A stretch of 64,000 bases of DNA, from assembly GCF_018614915.1 (NCBI RefSeq), contig NZ_JAGGNU010000055.1, forward strand, positions 1-64,000, in the 5' to 3' direction. This document shows positions 1 through 7,838 of this stretch, piece by piece. Made by a program: the position numbers and the translations under genes. Under the pieces are notes generated by a model. That model was not told the origin of the DNA. It saw only the letters and a list, made by a program, of their open reading frames with translations, and made no database searches. Origin of the DNA: Variovorax paradoxus (GTDB lineage: Bacteria; Pseudomonadota; Gammaproteobacteria; Burkholderiales; Burkholderiaceae_C). How positions within the stretch are numbered: the first letter of the stretch is position 1; each line of letters opens with the position of its first letter.

Positions 1-99
1 TTGCCAAAAGAGTCCCCATAGAGGTCTTTCCACCAAAACTAATCTAGCGAGCCCGGACCATCGTCGCACGGCCACGCCGACTTGATCTGCTGTAGGAAT

Positions 100-921
100 T
101 CAGGCGGTGAGAATCCAGCCTTCCAGCGGATCCATCGCCGCCGGGAGCCCGTAGCCCGGACCGGCGCTCGACTTGCGCGCCGCACCCCAGGCGGCCTGCA
201 CGAGGCAGAGCACCGCGTCGATGCAATCGCCCTTGGCGTCGGCCAGCAGCTGCTCGCGATCGGCATCGCAAACAAAAAGGTGCAGGCCGAGGCGCGTGCC
301 TCCTCTTTCGAGCGCAGCGAGCAGGTCGATCCTCGCCGCATAGTGCTGTGCGCCCTGGGACGCGGCGTTGTCGCTCTTGTAGCTGCGCCGCCCGATCAAC
401 TCGCGCGCCAGAAGCCCCGGATAGCCCTCCAGCGCGATGCGCGCCATCCCGCCGGCCGGCACATGCAGTCCGGGCAATGCGGCGCCCGCTTCCAGCAGCC
501 GCGGGACGCCGGCGTGCAGCATGAAAGCGACGGGCGGGTTGACCCATTTCATCGAAGGGCTGGAGCCCGCCGGGCCGTCGGTTGCGCGATGCGCGAACTT
601 TCCGCCAACGGGACGTGCTGCGCAGAAGGCGGCGAAAGCCTCGCGGATTCCGGCGCGGCTCAGGCCGGCGTAGTGCGCGATGAGTGCCGGCCATTGCGGC
701 GGCCAGCCGAGATGCGCCACCAGCTCGCGCGGCAGGCCGAAGGGAAAGTCGAAGGCGCCGATCCACTCGGGCGTGTCCGCCAGCCAGCGGTGCCATGCAT
801 CGAGCGACGAGAAATGCTCGAGCCGCGAGAGCCGGACGCCGCCTTCCTGCGCCACCCCGAGTGCGAGCACGACGGGCTTGCGCGAAGTCGGTGCGCTCGA
901 AAAATCGCAACCCAGCAGCAT
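100..921 (-). CDS. DUF429 domain-containing protein
   Basis: A 273-residue soluble protein beginning with a MLLGCDFSSAP segment, which looks like the acidic N-terminal strand of the DUF429 family (a predicted RNase H-like fold). Further acidic patches follow (GAFDFPFG, CDADRE and DAKGDCIDA), which could be metal-binding positions of such a fold. The ATG at 921 is chosen because homology begins there, although the frame stays open far upstream. The gene is last in a minus-strand run, 32 bases after the BLUF gene. Biochemical function is unknown to me. No signal peptide or membrane segment is visible. The family call is fairly secure; any function would be a guess. Confidence 0.72.
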   Translation of the reverse strand: MLLGCDFSSAPTSRKPVVLALGVAQEGGVRLSRLEHFSSLDAWHRWLADTPEWIGAFDFPFGLPRELVAHLGWPPQWPALIAHYAGLSRAGIREAFAAFCAARPVGGKFAHRATDGPAGSSPSMKWVNPPVAFMLHAGVPRLLEAGAALPGLHVPAGGMARIALEGYPGLLARELIGRRSYKSDNAASQGAQHYAARIDLLAALERGGTRLGLHLFVCDADREQLLADAKGDCIDAVLCLVQAAWGAARKSSAGPGYGLPAAMDPLEGWILTA

Positions 922-953
922 GGCCGACACAGCGCCCGGCCGCCGCGTGCGAC

Positions 954-1376
954 TCAGTGCCGGCCGACGATGGCAGCAGTGGCCATCAGCTCCTCGAGCA
1001 GCGCAAGCGACACCTTCCCCGACACCGAGTATGGATCGAGTTCCGGCTTTTCCGAGTACTTGAGCAAGGTCGAGATATTGAGCTTGGACAGATTGACCTG
1101 CCCCATGGTCCAGCCGCCGAAGCGGCGCTCGGAGATTTCTTCGTAGTGCAGCAGCACCACGTCCTTGTGGCGCGTGTCCCGCTGGATGTGGCCGTACAGC
1201 TCGCTGATCGCGTCGCGACCGCCTTCGATGGCCTGCAGGAACACGCCCCCGCCATAGCAAAGGATGCCGGTGATGCCGCAGGCGATGTTGTGCGAGCGCG
1301 ATTGCGTGAGGATTGCTTCGATCGCGCCGGCACTGGTGTCGGCCGCGCGGCTGGCATAGAGAAGTCGTACGAGCAT
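954..1376 (-). CDS. BLUF-domain blue-light sensor (short, stand-alone)
   Basis: A 140-residue single-domain BLUF protein, a family that binds FAD non-covalently and senses blue light. The photocycle residues are present: Tyr7 in LLYAS, Asn30 in the segment before GITGIL, Gln48 in FLQAIEG, and Trp89 with Met91 in GGWTMG. After about residue 95 there is only a short helical tail and no output domain, as in short PixD/YcgF-like types, so it probably acts by protein-protein contact. The ATG at 1376 begins five bases after the folE stop, so the two are almost certainly co-transcribed and perhaps translationally coupled. Its target is unknown. Confidence 0.9.
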   Translation of the reverse strand: MLVRLLYASRAADTSAGAIEAILTQSRSHNIACGITGILCYGGGVFLQAIEGGRDAISELYGHIQRDTRHKDVVLLHYEEISERRFGGWTMGQVNLSKLNISTLLKYSEKPELDPYSVSGKVSLALLEELMATAAIVGRH

Positions 1377-1381
1377 GGCGT

Positions 1382-2113
1382 TCAATTCCGGCGAGGAAGA
1401 AGGGACAGAAATTCGCGGCGCAGGTTGGAGTCCTTGAGGAAGCTGCCACGCATCACGGAGTTGATCATCTTGCTGTCCATTTCCTTGACGCCGCGCCACT
1501 GCATGCAGAAGTGCTCGGCCTCGACAACCAGCGCCAGGCCGTCCGGCTGCGTGCGTTCCTGAATCAGGTCGGCCAACTGAACCACGGCTTCTTCCTGGAT
1601 CTGGGGCCGGCTCATCACCCACTCGGCCAGCCGCGCGTACTTCGAAAGGCCGATCACGTTGGTCTGCTCGTTGGGCATGACGCCGATCCAGAGCTTGCCG
1701 ATGATCGGGCAGAAATGGTGCGAGCAGGCGCTGCGCACCGTGATCGGGCCGACGATCATGAGCTCGTTCAGGTGCTCGGCGTTCGGAAATTCGGTGAGCG
1801 AGGGCTGGGCCACGTAGCGGCCCTTGAAGACCTCGTTGAGGTACATCTTCGCGACGCGGCGGGCCGTGTTGTCGGTGTTGTGGTCGTTGTCCAGGTCGAT
1901 CACCAGGCTTTCGAGCACCTGCTTCATCTTGATTTCGACCTCGTCGAGCAGGCGCTCGAGCTCGCCGGGCTCGATGAACTCGGCGATGTTGTCGTTCGCA
2001 TGGAAGCGCACACGAGCGGCGAGCAGGCGCTCGCGAATCTTCACGGACACGGGCGTGCCCTCATCCTCGGCCCCTTCGTCGGGGCGCTCTGCGGCGTCGA
2101 TTTTCCTTAGCAT
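1382..2113 (-). CDS. folE: GTP cyclohydrolase I
   Basis: Converts GTP to 7,8-dihydroneopterin triphosphate, the first step of tetrahydrofolate synthesis. It is a cytoplasmic Zn enzyme of 243 residues, of usual length with a slightly longer N-terminus. Zinc ligands are visible as Cys130 and His133 in SACSHHF and Cys203 in HFCMQWRG. The catalytic core runs from about residue 55 to the end. It lies between a BLUF sensor gene (downstream, five-base gap) and an EEP-family nuclease gene (upstream). nudB, whose product acts on the FolE product, is only about 830 bases upstream on the same strand. The start ATG is preceded by a GGATGCC stretch that could serve as a ribosome-binding site. Confidence 0.97.
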   Translation of the reverse strand: MLRKIDAAERPDEGAEDEGTPVSVKIRERLLAARVRFHANDNIAEFIEPGELERLLDEVEIKMKQVLESLVIDLDNDHNTDNTARRVAKMYLNEVFKGRYVAQPSLTEFPNAEHLNELMIVGPITVRSACSHHFCPIIGKLWIGVMPNEQTNVIGLSKYARLAEWVMSRPQIQEEAVVQLADLIQERTQPDGLALVVEAEHFCMQWRGVKEMDSKMINSVMRGSFLKDSNLRREFLSLLPRRN

Positions 2114-2183
2114 GGAGGCATCCTAACAGTGAATGGATGCAGAGCGAATGCCCCTGCAACGCGCATTCCGCCTGCGCGCGAAG

Positions 2184-2945
2184 CTATTGTTTTGATAGCA
2201 CGAAATCGGTGACCAGCGGCAGGTGATCGGACATGCGCGCCCAAATCGGACCGCGCGGCACGGTAGTGGCGACGGGCTCGACCTGGCGGCCGTAGATGAA
2301 GTCGAGCTGGGTCACCGGCAGGCGCGAGGGATAGGTCAGCGTGCGCGGGCCGCGCAGGTCGCCCGTGTCGCGCAGTCCCATGGCATTCATCGCGTAGCGC
2401 ATGCGCGCGCCCCAGTCGTTGAAATCGCCGGCCACGACCAGCGCCTCGCGCGGCGGAATCTCGCGCTCTATGAATTCCCTGAGCAGTGCCACCTGGCGCA
2501 CCCGGCTGCCCTTGATGAGGCCCAGGTGCACCACGATGGCGTGCACCGGCCGGCCCTCGACCTCGATCGCCACGTGCAGCAATCCGCGCTGCTCGAAGCG
2601 GTGGTCGGAGATGTCCTGGTGGGTCTTGCGCAGCACCGGCCAGCGCGTGAGCAGCGCGTTGCCGTGCTCGCCGTGCCGCGTGATGGCGTTGGTTTCGTAC
2701 ACCGCGGTGTAGCCCTCGGGCGCGAGGAAATCGGCCTGCGGAAGCTCGGGCCAGTGCCTGAAACGGGCTGCGGCCTGGCGGTTCATCTTGCGCACTTCCT
2801 GCAGACAGATGATGTCGGCGTCGAGCTGCTCGATGGCATGGCCCAGGTTGTGGATCTCGAGCCGGCGCGCGGGGCCGATGCCCTGTACACCCTTGTGGAT
2901 GTTGTAGGTCGCCACCCGGATACTGTTGTTGGTCGGCGCGTTCAT
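2184..2945 (-). CDS. Endonuclease/exonuclease/phosphatase (EEP) family protein
   Basis: A 253-residue member of the DNase I-like EEP superfamily. Motifs in order: RVATYNIHKG at the N-terminus (Asn15), the metal-binding Glu50 in ICLQEV, a GDFNDWG motif and the catalytic SDHLPLV near the C-terminus. The substrate (nucleic acid, phospholipid head group or other phosphodiester) cannot be told from sequence. In related genomes such genes often sit beside cardiolipin synthase-like genes, but none is seen here. The ATG overlaps the nudB stop by four bases (ATGA), which supports this start and translational coupling. No signal peptide is evident, so it is probably cytoplasmic. Confidence 0.85.
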   Translation of the reverse strand: MNAPTNNSIRVATYNIHKGVQGIGPARRLEIHNLGHAIEQLDADIICLQEVRKMNRQAAARFRHWPELPQADFLAPEGYTAVYETNAITRHGEHGNALLTRWPVLRKTHQDISDHRFEQRGLLHVAIEVEGRPVHAIVVHLGLIKGSRVRQVALLREFIEREIPPREALVVAGDFNDWGARMRYAMNAMGLRDTGDLRGPRTLTYPSRLPVTQLDFIYGRQVEPVATTVPRGPIWARMSDHLPLVTDFVLSKQ

Positions 2946-3409
2946 TGCGCAAATTGTGGCAGCAGCAGGATCGCTTCCGCGTTCGAAGGGGAAAAGCAGG
3001 CGTCGGCGGCCGCGCGGTACGGCAGCCACTGCCAGGCCGTGTGCTCGCGCGCGTCGAGCCGCGGCACCAGGCGGTCCGGGACGCAGAGGCCGAACAGGTG
3101 CTCGGTGTTGTGCGTGACGTCCGGCGCATAGCGGGCGCGCCAGCGCGGGTAGATCTCGTAGACGTTCTGCAGCTGCCAGTCGCGAAGCTGCGAGGCGAGC
3201 GCGCTGCCTTCGCGGCAATCGATGCCGGTCTCCTCTGCCACTTCACGCGCGGCGGTCAGCGCGAGGGGCTCGTCGGCCAGGTCCCTGCTGCCGGTGACGG
3301 ACTGCCAGAAGTCATCGGCATCGGCGCGCCGGATCAGCAGCACGTCGAGCGCCGGCGTGTGGATCACGACCAGCACCGACTCGGGAATCTTCCAGGGCCG
3401 CACGGTCAC
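2942..3409 (-). CDS. nudB: Dihydroneopterin triphosphate diphosphatase (Nudix)
   Basis: NudB removes pyrophosphate from 7,8-dihydroneopterin triphosphate, the folate step directly after FolE. The 155-residue protein has the family N-terminus (RPWKIPESVLVVI), the FWQSVTGS segment and a Nudix box with AAREVAEETGI. The spacing between the Nudix glycine and the first glutamate is one residue longer than the textbook consensus. From memory this is common in betaproteobacterial NudB. It also carries the RYAPDVTHNTEHLF segment characteristic of NudB. It is followed with a 4-base overlap by an EEP nuclease and then folE, so consecutive folate enzymes are grouped. aspS lies upstream. Confidence 0.93.
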   Translation of the reverse strand: MTVRPWKIPESVLVVIHTPALDVLLIRRADADDFWQSVTGSRDLADEPLALTAAREVAEETGIDCREGSALASQLRDWQLQNVYEIYPRWRARYAPDVTHNTEHLFGLCVPDRLVPRLDAREHTAWQWLPYRAAADACFSPSNAEAILLLPQFAQ

Positions 3410-3413
3410 TGGC

Positions 3414-3447
3414 CAAGCTCCGCGCTACGCGCTGCGGTGCGAGCTTG
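3414..3447. repeat. Intergenic inverted repeat between aspS and nudB
   Basis: In the 82-base aspS-nudB gap the 7-base arms CAAGCTC (3414-3420) and GAGCTTG (3441-3447) flank a GC-rich centre that contains CGCGCTACGCGC. A related core (GCGCGTAGCGCG) occurs in the loop of the large inverted repeat near 10.1 kb, so both may belong to one family of lineage-specific intergenic repeats. There is no U-tract, so it is not a convincing terminator. Confidence 0.45.
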
Positions 3448-3491
3448 CTTGGGGCGGTCCGGCGCTGCGCTCATACCACCCCCTCGCCGCC

Positions 3492-5297
3492 TCAGACGAC
3501 GTTGTGCACGTTGCGCAGCCGGATGTGCAGTTCGCGCAGCTGCTTCTCGTCGACCGGGCTGGGTGCCTGCGTCAGCAGGTCCTGCGCGCGCTGGGTCTTG
3601 GGGAATGCGATCACGTCGCGGATCGACTCCGCGCCGGTCATCAACATCACCAGGCGGTCCAGGCCGATCGCGATGCCGCCGTGCGGCGGTGCGCCGTACT
3701 GCAGCGCGTCGAGCAGGAAACCGAACTTGCTCTGCGCATCCTCGGCATTGATCTTGAGTGCACGGAACACCTTGCTCTGCACTTCCTCGCGGTGGATACG
3801 CACCGAGCCGCCGCCCATCTCGATGCCGTTGAGCACCATGTCGTAGGCCTTGGCGATGCACTTCTCGGGCGCGGTGTCCATGAGGTCTTCATGGCCGTCC
3901 TTCGGCGCGGTGAAGGGGTGGTGCACCGCCGACCAGCGCTGGCCTTCCTCGTCGAACTCGAACATCGGGAAGTCAACCACCCACAGCGGTGCCCAGCGGT
4001 CCTCGAACAGGCCGTTCTTGCGGCCGAAGGCACTGTGGCCGATCTTCACGCGCAGCGCGCCGATGGCATCGTTGACGACCTTCTCCTTGTCGGCGCCGAA
4101 GAACAGGATGTCACCGTTGCGCGCACCGGTGCGCGCGATGATCTCCGCCAGCGAGGCATCGTTGAGGTTCTTGACGATCGGGCTCTGCAGGCCCTCGCGC
4201 CCCTGTGCCGCGTCGTTGACCTTGATGTAGGCCAGGCCCTTGGCGCCGTAGATCTTGACGAACTCGGTGTAGGCGTCGATGTCGCCACGCGACAGGCCGC
4301 CTTCGGCGCCGCCGCCGGGCACGCGCAGCGCCACCACGCGGCCGCCCGTCATGCTCGCAGCCTGCGCGAAGACCTTGAATTCGACATTGCGCATGACGTC
4401 GGTCAGTTCGGTGAACTCGAGCTTCACGCGCAGGTCGGGCTTGTCGGAGCCGTACTTGAACATCGCGTCGCCATAGCTCATGACCGGGAACGGCGGCAGC
4501 TCGACCTCGGCCGCCGCACGGAACACCTTGCGGATCATGCCCTCGAACATCTCGCGGATCTCATCCTCGGCCATGAACGAGGTTTCGATGTCGATCTGCG
4601 TGAACTCGGGCTGGCGGTCGGCGCGCAGGTCTTCGTCGCGGAAGCATTTGACGATCTGGTAGTAGCGGTCGTAGCCGGCCACCATCAGCAGCTGCTTGAA
4701 GAGTTGCGGCGATTGCGGCAGCGCGAAGAAGCTGCCGTCGTGCACGCGGCTCGGCACCAGGTAGTCGCGCGCGCCCTCGGGCGTGGACTTGCCGAGCATC
4801 GGCGTCTCGATGTCGATGAAGCCGTTGGCGTCGAGGAACTTGCGCGTCTCCATCGTGACCTTGTAGCGCAGCATCATGTTGCGCTGCATCGTGGGGCGAC
4901 GCAGGTCCAGCACGCGATGCGTGAGGCGGGTGGTTTCCGAGAGGTTGTCGTCGTCCAGAAGGAAAGGCGGCGTGACGGAAGGATTGAGCACCTTCATCTC
5001 CTGGCACAGCACCTCGATCTTGCCGCTCTTCAGGCTCTCGTTGACCGTGCCCTCGGGCCGCGCGCGAACCAGGCCCGTGACCTGCAGGCAGAACTCGTTG
5101 CGCAGGCCTTCGGCCGTGGCGAAGGTGCTGGCGCGATCGGGGTCGCACACCACCTGCACGTAGCCTTCGCGATCGCGCAGGTCGATGAAGATCACGCCGC
5201 CATGATCGCGGCGGCGGTTGACCCAGCCGCACAGGGTGACGGTTTGGCCCAGCTGGGCTTCGGTCACGAGACCGCAATAGTTAGAACGCATGGCCAT
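3492..5297 (-). CDS. aspS: Aspartyl-tRNA synthetase
   Basis: Class II aminoacyl-tRNA synthetase charging tRNA-Asp, and possibly tRNA-Asn in bacteria using the transamidation route. It is 601 residues, the bacterial long type. Domains: OB-fold anticodon-binding domain at about 1-110, catalytic domain with motif 2 (FRDEDLRADRQPEFTQ), the bacterial GAD insertion at about 290-430, and motif 3 (IAIGLDRLVML) near the C-terminus. Starts are possible at MAMRSNYC or two codons later (MRSNYC, 5291). Upstream on the same strand are DUF502 and FmdB genes, and downstream is nudB, an order I recall as common in Burkholderiales. Confidence 0.98.
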   Translation of the reverse strand: MAMRSNYCGLVTEAQLGQTVTLCGWVNRRRDHGGVIFIDLRDREGYVQVVCDPDRASTFATAEGLRNEFCLQVTGLVRARPEGTVNESLKSGKIEVLCQEMKVLNPSVTPPFLLDDDNLSETTRLTHRVLDLRRPTMQRNMMLRYKVTMETRKFLDANGFIDIETPMLGKSTPEGARDYLVPSRVHDGSFFALPQSPQLFKQLLMVAGYDRYYQIVKCFRDEDLRADRQPEFTQIDIETSFMAEDEIREMFEGMIRKVFRAAAEVELPPFPVMSYGDAMFKYGSDKPDLRVKLEFTELTDVMRNVEFKVFAQAASMTGGRVVALRVPGGGAEGGLSRGDIDAYTEFVKIYGAKGLAYIKVNDAAQGREGLQSPIVKNLNDASLAEIIARTGARNGDILFFGADKEKVVNDAIGALRVKIGHSAFGRKNGLFEDRWAPLWVVDFPMFEFDEEGQRWSAVHHPFTAPKDGHEDLMDTAPEKCIAKAYDMVLNGIEMGGGSVRIHREEVQSKVFRALKINAEDAQSKFGFLLDALQYGAPPHGGIAIGLDRLVMLMTGAESIRDVIAFPKTQRAQDLLTQAPSPVDEKQLRELHIRLRNVHNVV

Positions 5298-5328
5298 GGT
5301 TGGATTCCGGCGCCGACGGTGGCGCGTT

Positions 5329-5949
5329 TTATTTGATCGCGATGACTGCGGGGCCGCCGGGAACGACCACGCCCATCGACACGATGTACTTGAGCGCGTC
5401 GTCCACGCTCATCTTGAGTTCGATGCAGTCGCTGCGCTTGAGCATCACGAAGTAGCCGCCCGTGGGGTTGGGCGTGGTCGGCACGTAGACGCTGAGGTAG
5501 TCGCCGCCGCCGAGGTGCTCCACCACGTCGCTGCCGGGCGCACCGGTCACGAACGCGATGGTCCAAACGCCTTCGCGCGGCCACTCGACCAGCACCGCGG
5601 TGCGAAAGGCATTGCCGTTCTCGGAGAACAGCGTATCCGACACCTGCTTGACGCTGGAATAAATCGAGCGGACCACCGGAATTCGGCGCACCACGGCGTC
5701 GCCCCAGCCCAAGAGGCGCTTGCCGACGAAATTGCTCGCGATCGCACCGACAGCCAGCAGGATCGCCAGCGTCAGCAGCACGCCCAGGCCGCGCACCCTA
5801 TGGTCGTACAGCCACTTCTGCCACGCTTCCGGCAGCAGCCACAGCGTCTGGTCGAGCGTGCCGATGATCCAGTTCAACACGCCCAGCGTGATGACCAGCG
5901 GCACGATGACCAGCAAGCCGGAAAGCAGCCATTTGCGCAGCGCGAGCAT
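5329..5949 (-). CDS. DUF502 family inner-membrane protein
   Basis: A 206-residue membrane protein beginning MLALRKWLLSGLLVIVPL, with a hydrophobic segment at about residues 5-28 and a second at about 55-77. A conserved soluble region follows (PVVRSIYSSVKQ, VEWPREGVW and VYVPTTPNPTGGYF) that is typical of DUF502. The role is unknown. The gene sits 16 bases after FmdB and 31 bases before aspS, so it is probably in one operon. The frame extends upstream past 5949, but the ATG before the first membrane helix is the natural start. Confidence 0.85.
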   Translation of the reverse strand: MLALRKWLLSGLLVIVPLVITLGVLNWIIGTLDQTLWLLPEAWQKWLYDHRVRGLGVLLTLAILLAVGAIASNFVGKRLLGWGDAVVRRIPVVRSIYSSVKQVSDTLFSENGNAFRTAVLVEWPREGVWTIAFVTGAPGSDVVEHLGGGDYLSVYVPTTPNPTGGYFVMLKRSDCIELKMSVDDALKYIVSMGVVVPGGPAVIAIK

Positions 5950-5965
5950 GGTGTACCGGGTCAAG

Positions 5966-6304
5966 TCAGTCGCTCTTGGGAGCCGCGGCGGGTGCGGACG
6001 CTGCCGGGGCAGCGGATGTCTCGGCCGGCTTGGCGGCGGCCCCGTCGGCCGAAGCGCCCTTCTCGGTGCCCTTCTCGTCGCCTTTCTCGGCCCCTTTTTC
6101 GGCGCCCTTTTTGTTGCCTGCGCCATCGCGGAAATCGGTCACGTACCAGCCCGACCCCTTGAGCTGGAAGCCGGCGGCGGTGAGCTGCTTGCTGAACGCG
6201 CTGGCGTGGCAGTTCGGGCACTCCGTCAAGGGCGCATCGGACAGTTTCTGCAGCACGTCCTTGGCAAAGCCGCAGGCGCTGCACTTGTAGGCGTAGATAG
6301 GCAT
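5966..6304 (-). CDS. FmdB-type zinc-ribbon protein
   Basis: A 112-residue protein with the FmdB zinc ribbon at its N-terminus: MPIYAYKC, then CxxC pairs at Cys8/Cys11 and Cys29/Cys32, followed by QLTAAGFQLKGSGWY. The family is widespread, thought regulatory or metal-related, and poorly characterised. After about residue 75 the protein becomes low complexity, with four-residue repeats of the type xEKG (see the repeat entry) and an Ala/Pro-rich end that is probably disordered. It heads a short run with DUF502 and aspS. The start ATG gives the canonical MPIYxY family N-terminus. Confidence 0.9.
   Translation of the reverse strand: MPIYAYKCSACGFAKDVLQKLSDAPLTECPNCHASAFSKQLTAAGFQLKGSGWYVTDFRDGAGNKKGAEKGAEKGDEKGTEKGASADGAAAKPAETSAAPAASAPAAAPKSD
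6056..6112 (-). repeat. 12-base tandem repeat inside the fmdB-like gene
   Basis: Nearly five imperfect 12-base units (consensus on the plus strand GCCCTTCTCGGC) encode the run KGAEKGAEKGDEKGTEKG. The period is in frame, so copy-number change would lengthen or shorten a charged linker without breaking the gene. Confidence 0.8.
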
Positions 6305-6375
6305 GGGTCGGGGGGCGATGAGCGGCCGGCGGCCGCTCGCAAAGCTCTCGATTATAAGCGCCGCCCCTCTCCCGC

Positions 6376-7824
6376 TCAGGCGGGGTCGACGGCCAGCGGC
6401 CGGTGCGGCGTACGGGTGTTGGAGACCCACTGCGGCGCCAGCGAGCCGGCGAACATGCCCGCGAAAGCGGCCAGAACCCCCGCGAGCTGCGCCGGGAATT
6501 CCGCGCCCCATGGCATGGCAAGGAACAGCAGCCAGACCCCGATGCCGAGCACGACCGCCGCCACCGCGCCCTGCGTGGTGGCACGCTGCCAGTACAGGCC
6601 ACAGACCAGTGGCACGAAGGCGCCCACCAGCGGCACCTGGTAGGCGCCCGAGACCAGTTCGTAGATCGGGGTGCCTTGCATGCGGATCGCGTAGGCGAGC
6701 ACAGCGGCGCTGAAGAGCAGCACCGTGATGCGCATCGTCATCAGGTTGGATTTGTCGCTGCCGGCCGGCCGGAACTGGCGCCAGATGTTCTCGGTGAAAG
6801 TCACGCTCGGCGCCAGCAGCGTGGCCGAGGCCGTCGACTTGATGGCCGACAGCAGCGCCCCGAAGAAGAACACCTGCATGACGAAGGGCATCTTCTCGAG
6901 CACCAGCGTGGGCAGCACCTTCTGCGGATCTTCCTTCAAAAGGGCCGTGGTCTGCTCCGGCATGATCAGGAGCGCGCTCGCGACCAGGAACATCGGCACC
7001 GCGGCGAACAGGATATAGGCGATGCCGCCGATCACGGGACCGCGCGTCGAGGCCTTCACGCTGTTGGCCGACATGACGCGCTGGAACACGTCCTGCTGCG
7101 GGATCGAGCCCAGCATCATGGTGATCGCGGCTGCGAAGAAGAAGATGATGTCCTTGAAGCTCGGCTCGGGCCAGAACCTGAACAGGTCCTTGCTGGCAGC
7201 GAAGGCGATGACCTTGTCGGCGCCGCCGGCCATGTTGCCGGCGAACATGGCGATCACCGCCAGGCCCAGCACCAGGATGATCATCTGGATGAAGTCGGTC
7301 ACCGCCACCGACCACATGCCGCCGAAGAGCGTGTAGGCCAGGATCGAGACCACGCCGATCGCCATGCCGACGGGAATGCTGACCACGCCGCCGGACAGCA
7401 GGTTGAAGACCAGTCCGAGCGCCGTGACCTGCGCCGACACCCAACCGAGATAGCTCAGCATGATGATCAGCGAGCAGGCGACCTCGATCGTGCGACCGAA
7501 GCGCTCCCGGTAATAGTCGCTGATGGTGAGCAGCGTCATACGGTAGAGCTTGCCGGCGAAGAAGAGTCCGACCAGGATCAGGCAAGTGCCGGCGCCGAAG
7601 GGGTCCTCGACGACGCCGTTCAGGCCGCCTTCGATGAACTTGGCCGGGATGCCGAGCACGGTTTCGGAGCCGAACCAGGTGGCGAAGGTCGTGGTCACGA
7701 TCATGTAGAGCGGCAGGTGCCGCCCGGCGATCGCGAAATCGGTGGTGTTCTTCACGCGCTTGGCCGCATACAGGCCGATGGCGATCGTGAGCAGCAGGTA
7801 GACGATGACCAGGGTCAGCAGCAC
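6376..7824 (-). CDS. Sodium:solute symporter family transporter
   Basis: A 482-residue polytopic inner-membrane protein of the SSS family (about 13 helices). The family segments TTDFAIAGRHLP, GIPAKFIEGG and SATLLAPSVTF are present. Substrate cannot be assigned; relatives move proline, pantothenate, organic acids or other small solutes with Na+. The start is a GTG at 7824. It is supported by an AGGAG ribosome-binding site eight bases upstream, and by the immediate start of the first membrane helix. It lies 14 bases downstream of the ubiB stop, so it may be read through from the ubiquinone genes. Confidence 0.88.
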   Translation of the reverse strand: MLLTLVIVYLLLTIAIGLYAAKRVKNTTDFAIAGRHLPLYMIVTTTFATWFGSETVLGIPAKFIEGGLNGVVEDPFGAGTCLILVGLFFAGKLYRMTLLTISDYYRERFGRTIEVACSLIIMLSYLGWVSAQVTALGLVFNLLSGGVVSIPVGMAIGVVSILAYTLFGGMWSVAVTDFIQMIILVLGLAVIAMFAGNMAGGADKVIAFAASKDLFRFWPEPSFKDIIFFFAAAITMMLGSIPQQDVFQRVMSANSVKASTRGPVIGGIAYILFAAVPMFLVASALLIMPEQTTALLKEDPQKVLPTLVLEKMPFVMQVFFFGALLSAIKSTASATLLAPSVTFTENIWRQFRPAGSDKSNLMTMRITVLLFSAAVLAYAIRMQGTPIYELVSGAYQVPLVGAFVPLVCGLYWQRATTQGAVAAVVLGIGVWLLFLAMPWGAEFPAQLAGVLAAFAGMFAGSLAPQWVSNTRTPHRPLAVDPA

Positions 7825-7838
7825 GACGAAATCTCCTT

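Noticed and set aside
1..99. Possible gene end at the left edge of the window
   Set aside because: No frame there shows a recognisable C-terminus; the stretch looks non-coding.
3406..3861. An open frame running from inside aspS into nudB with a 22-residue end overlapping the nudB start
   Set aside because: Most of it is another frame of aspS, and the last part is the intergenic inverted repeat. No family resemblance.
3222..5336. A 700-codon open frame antisense to aspS, and similarly long ones opposite the symporter, the MscS-type channel, the FAD/Fe-S dehydrogenase and secA
   Set aside because: Their translations are low-complexity (rich in Arg, Ala, His and Gln) without recognisable domains. 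They lie exactly opposite well-identified genes. High GC at third positions removes stop codons from the opposite strand.
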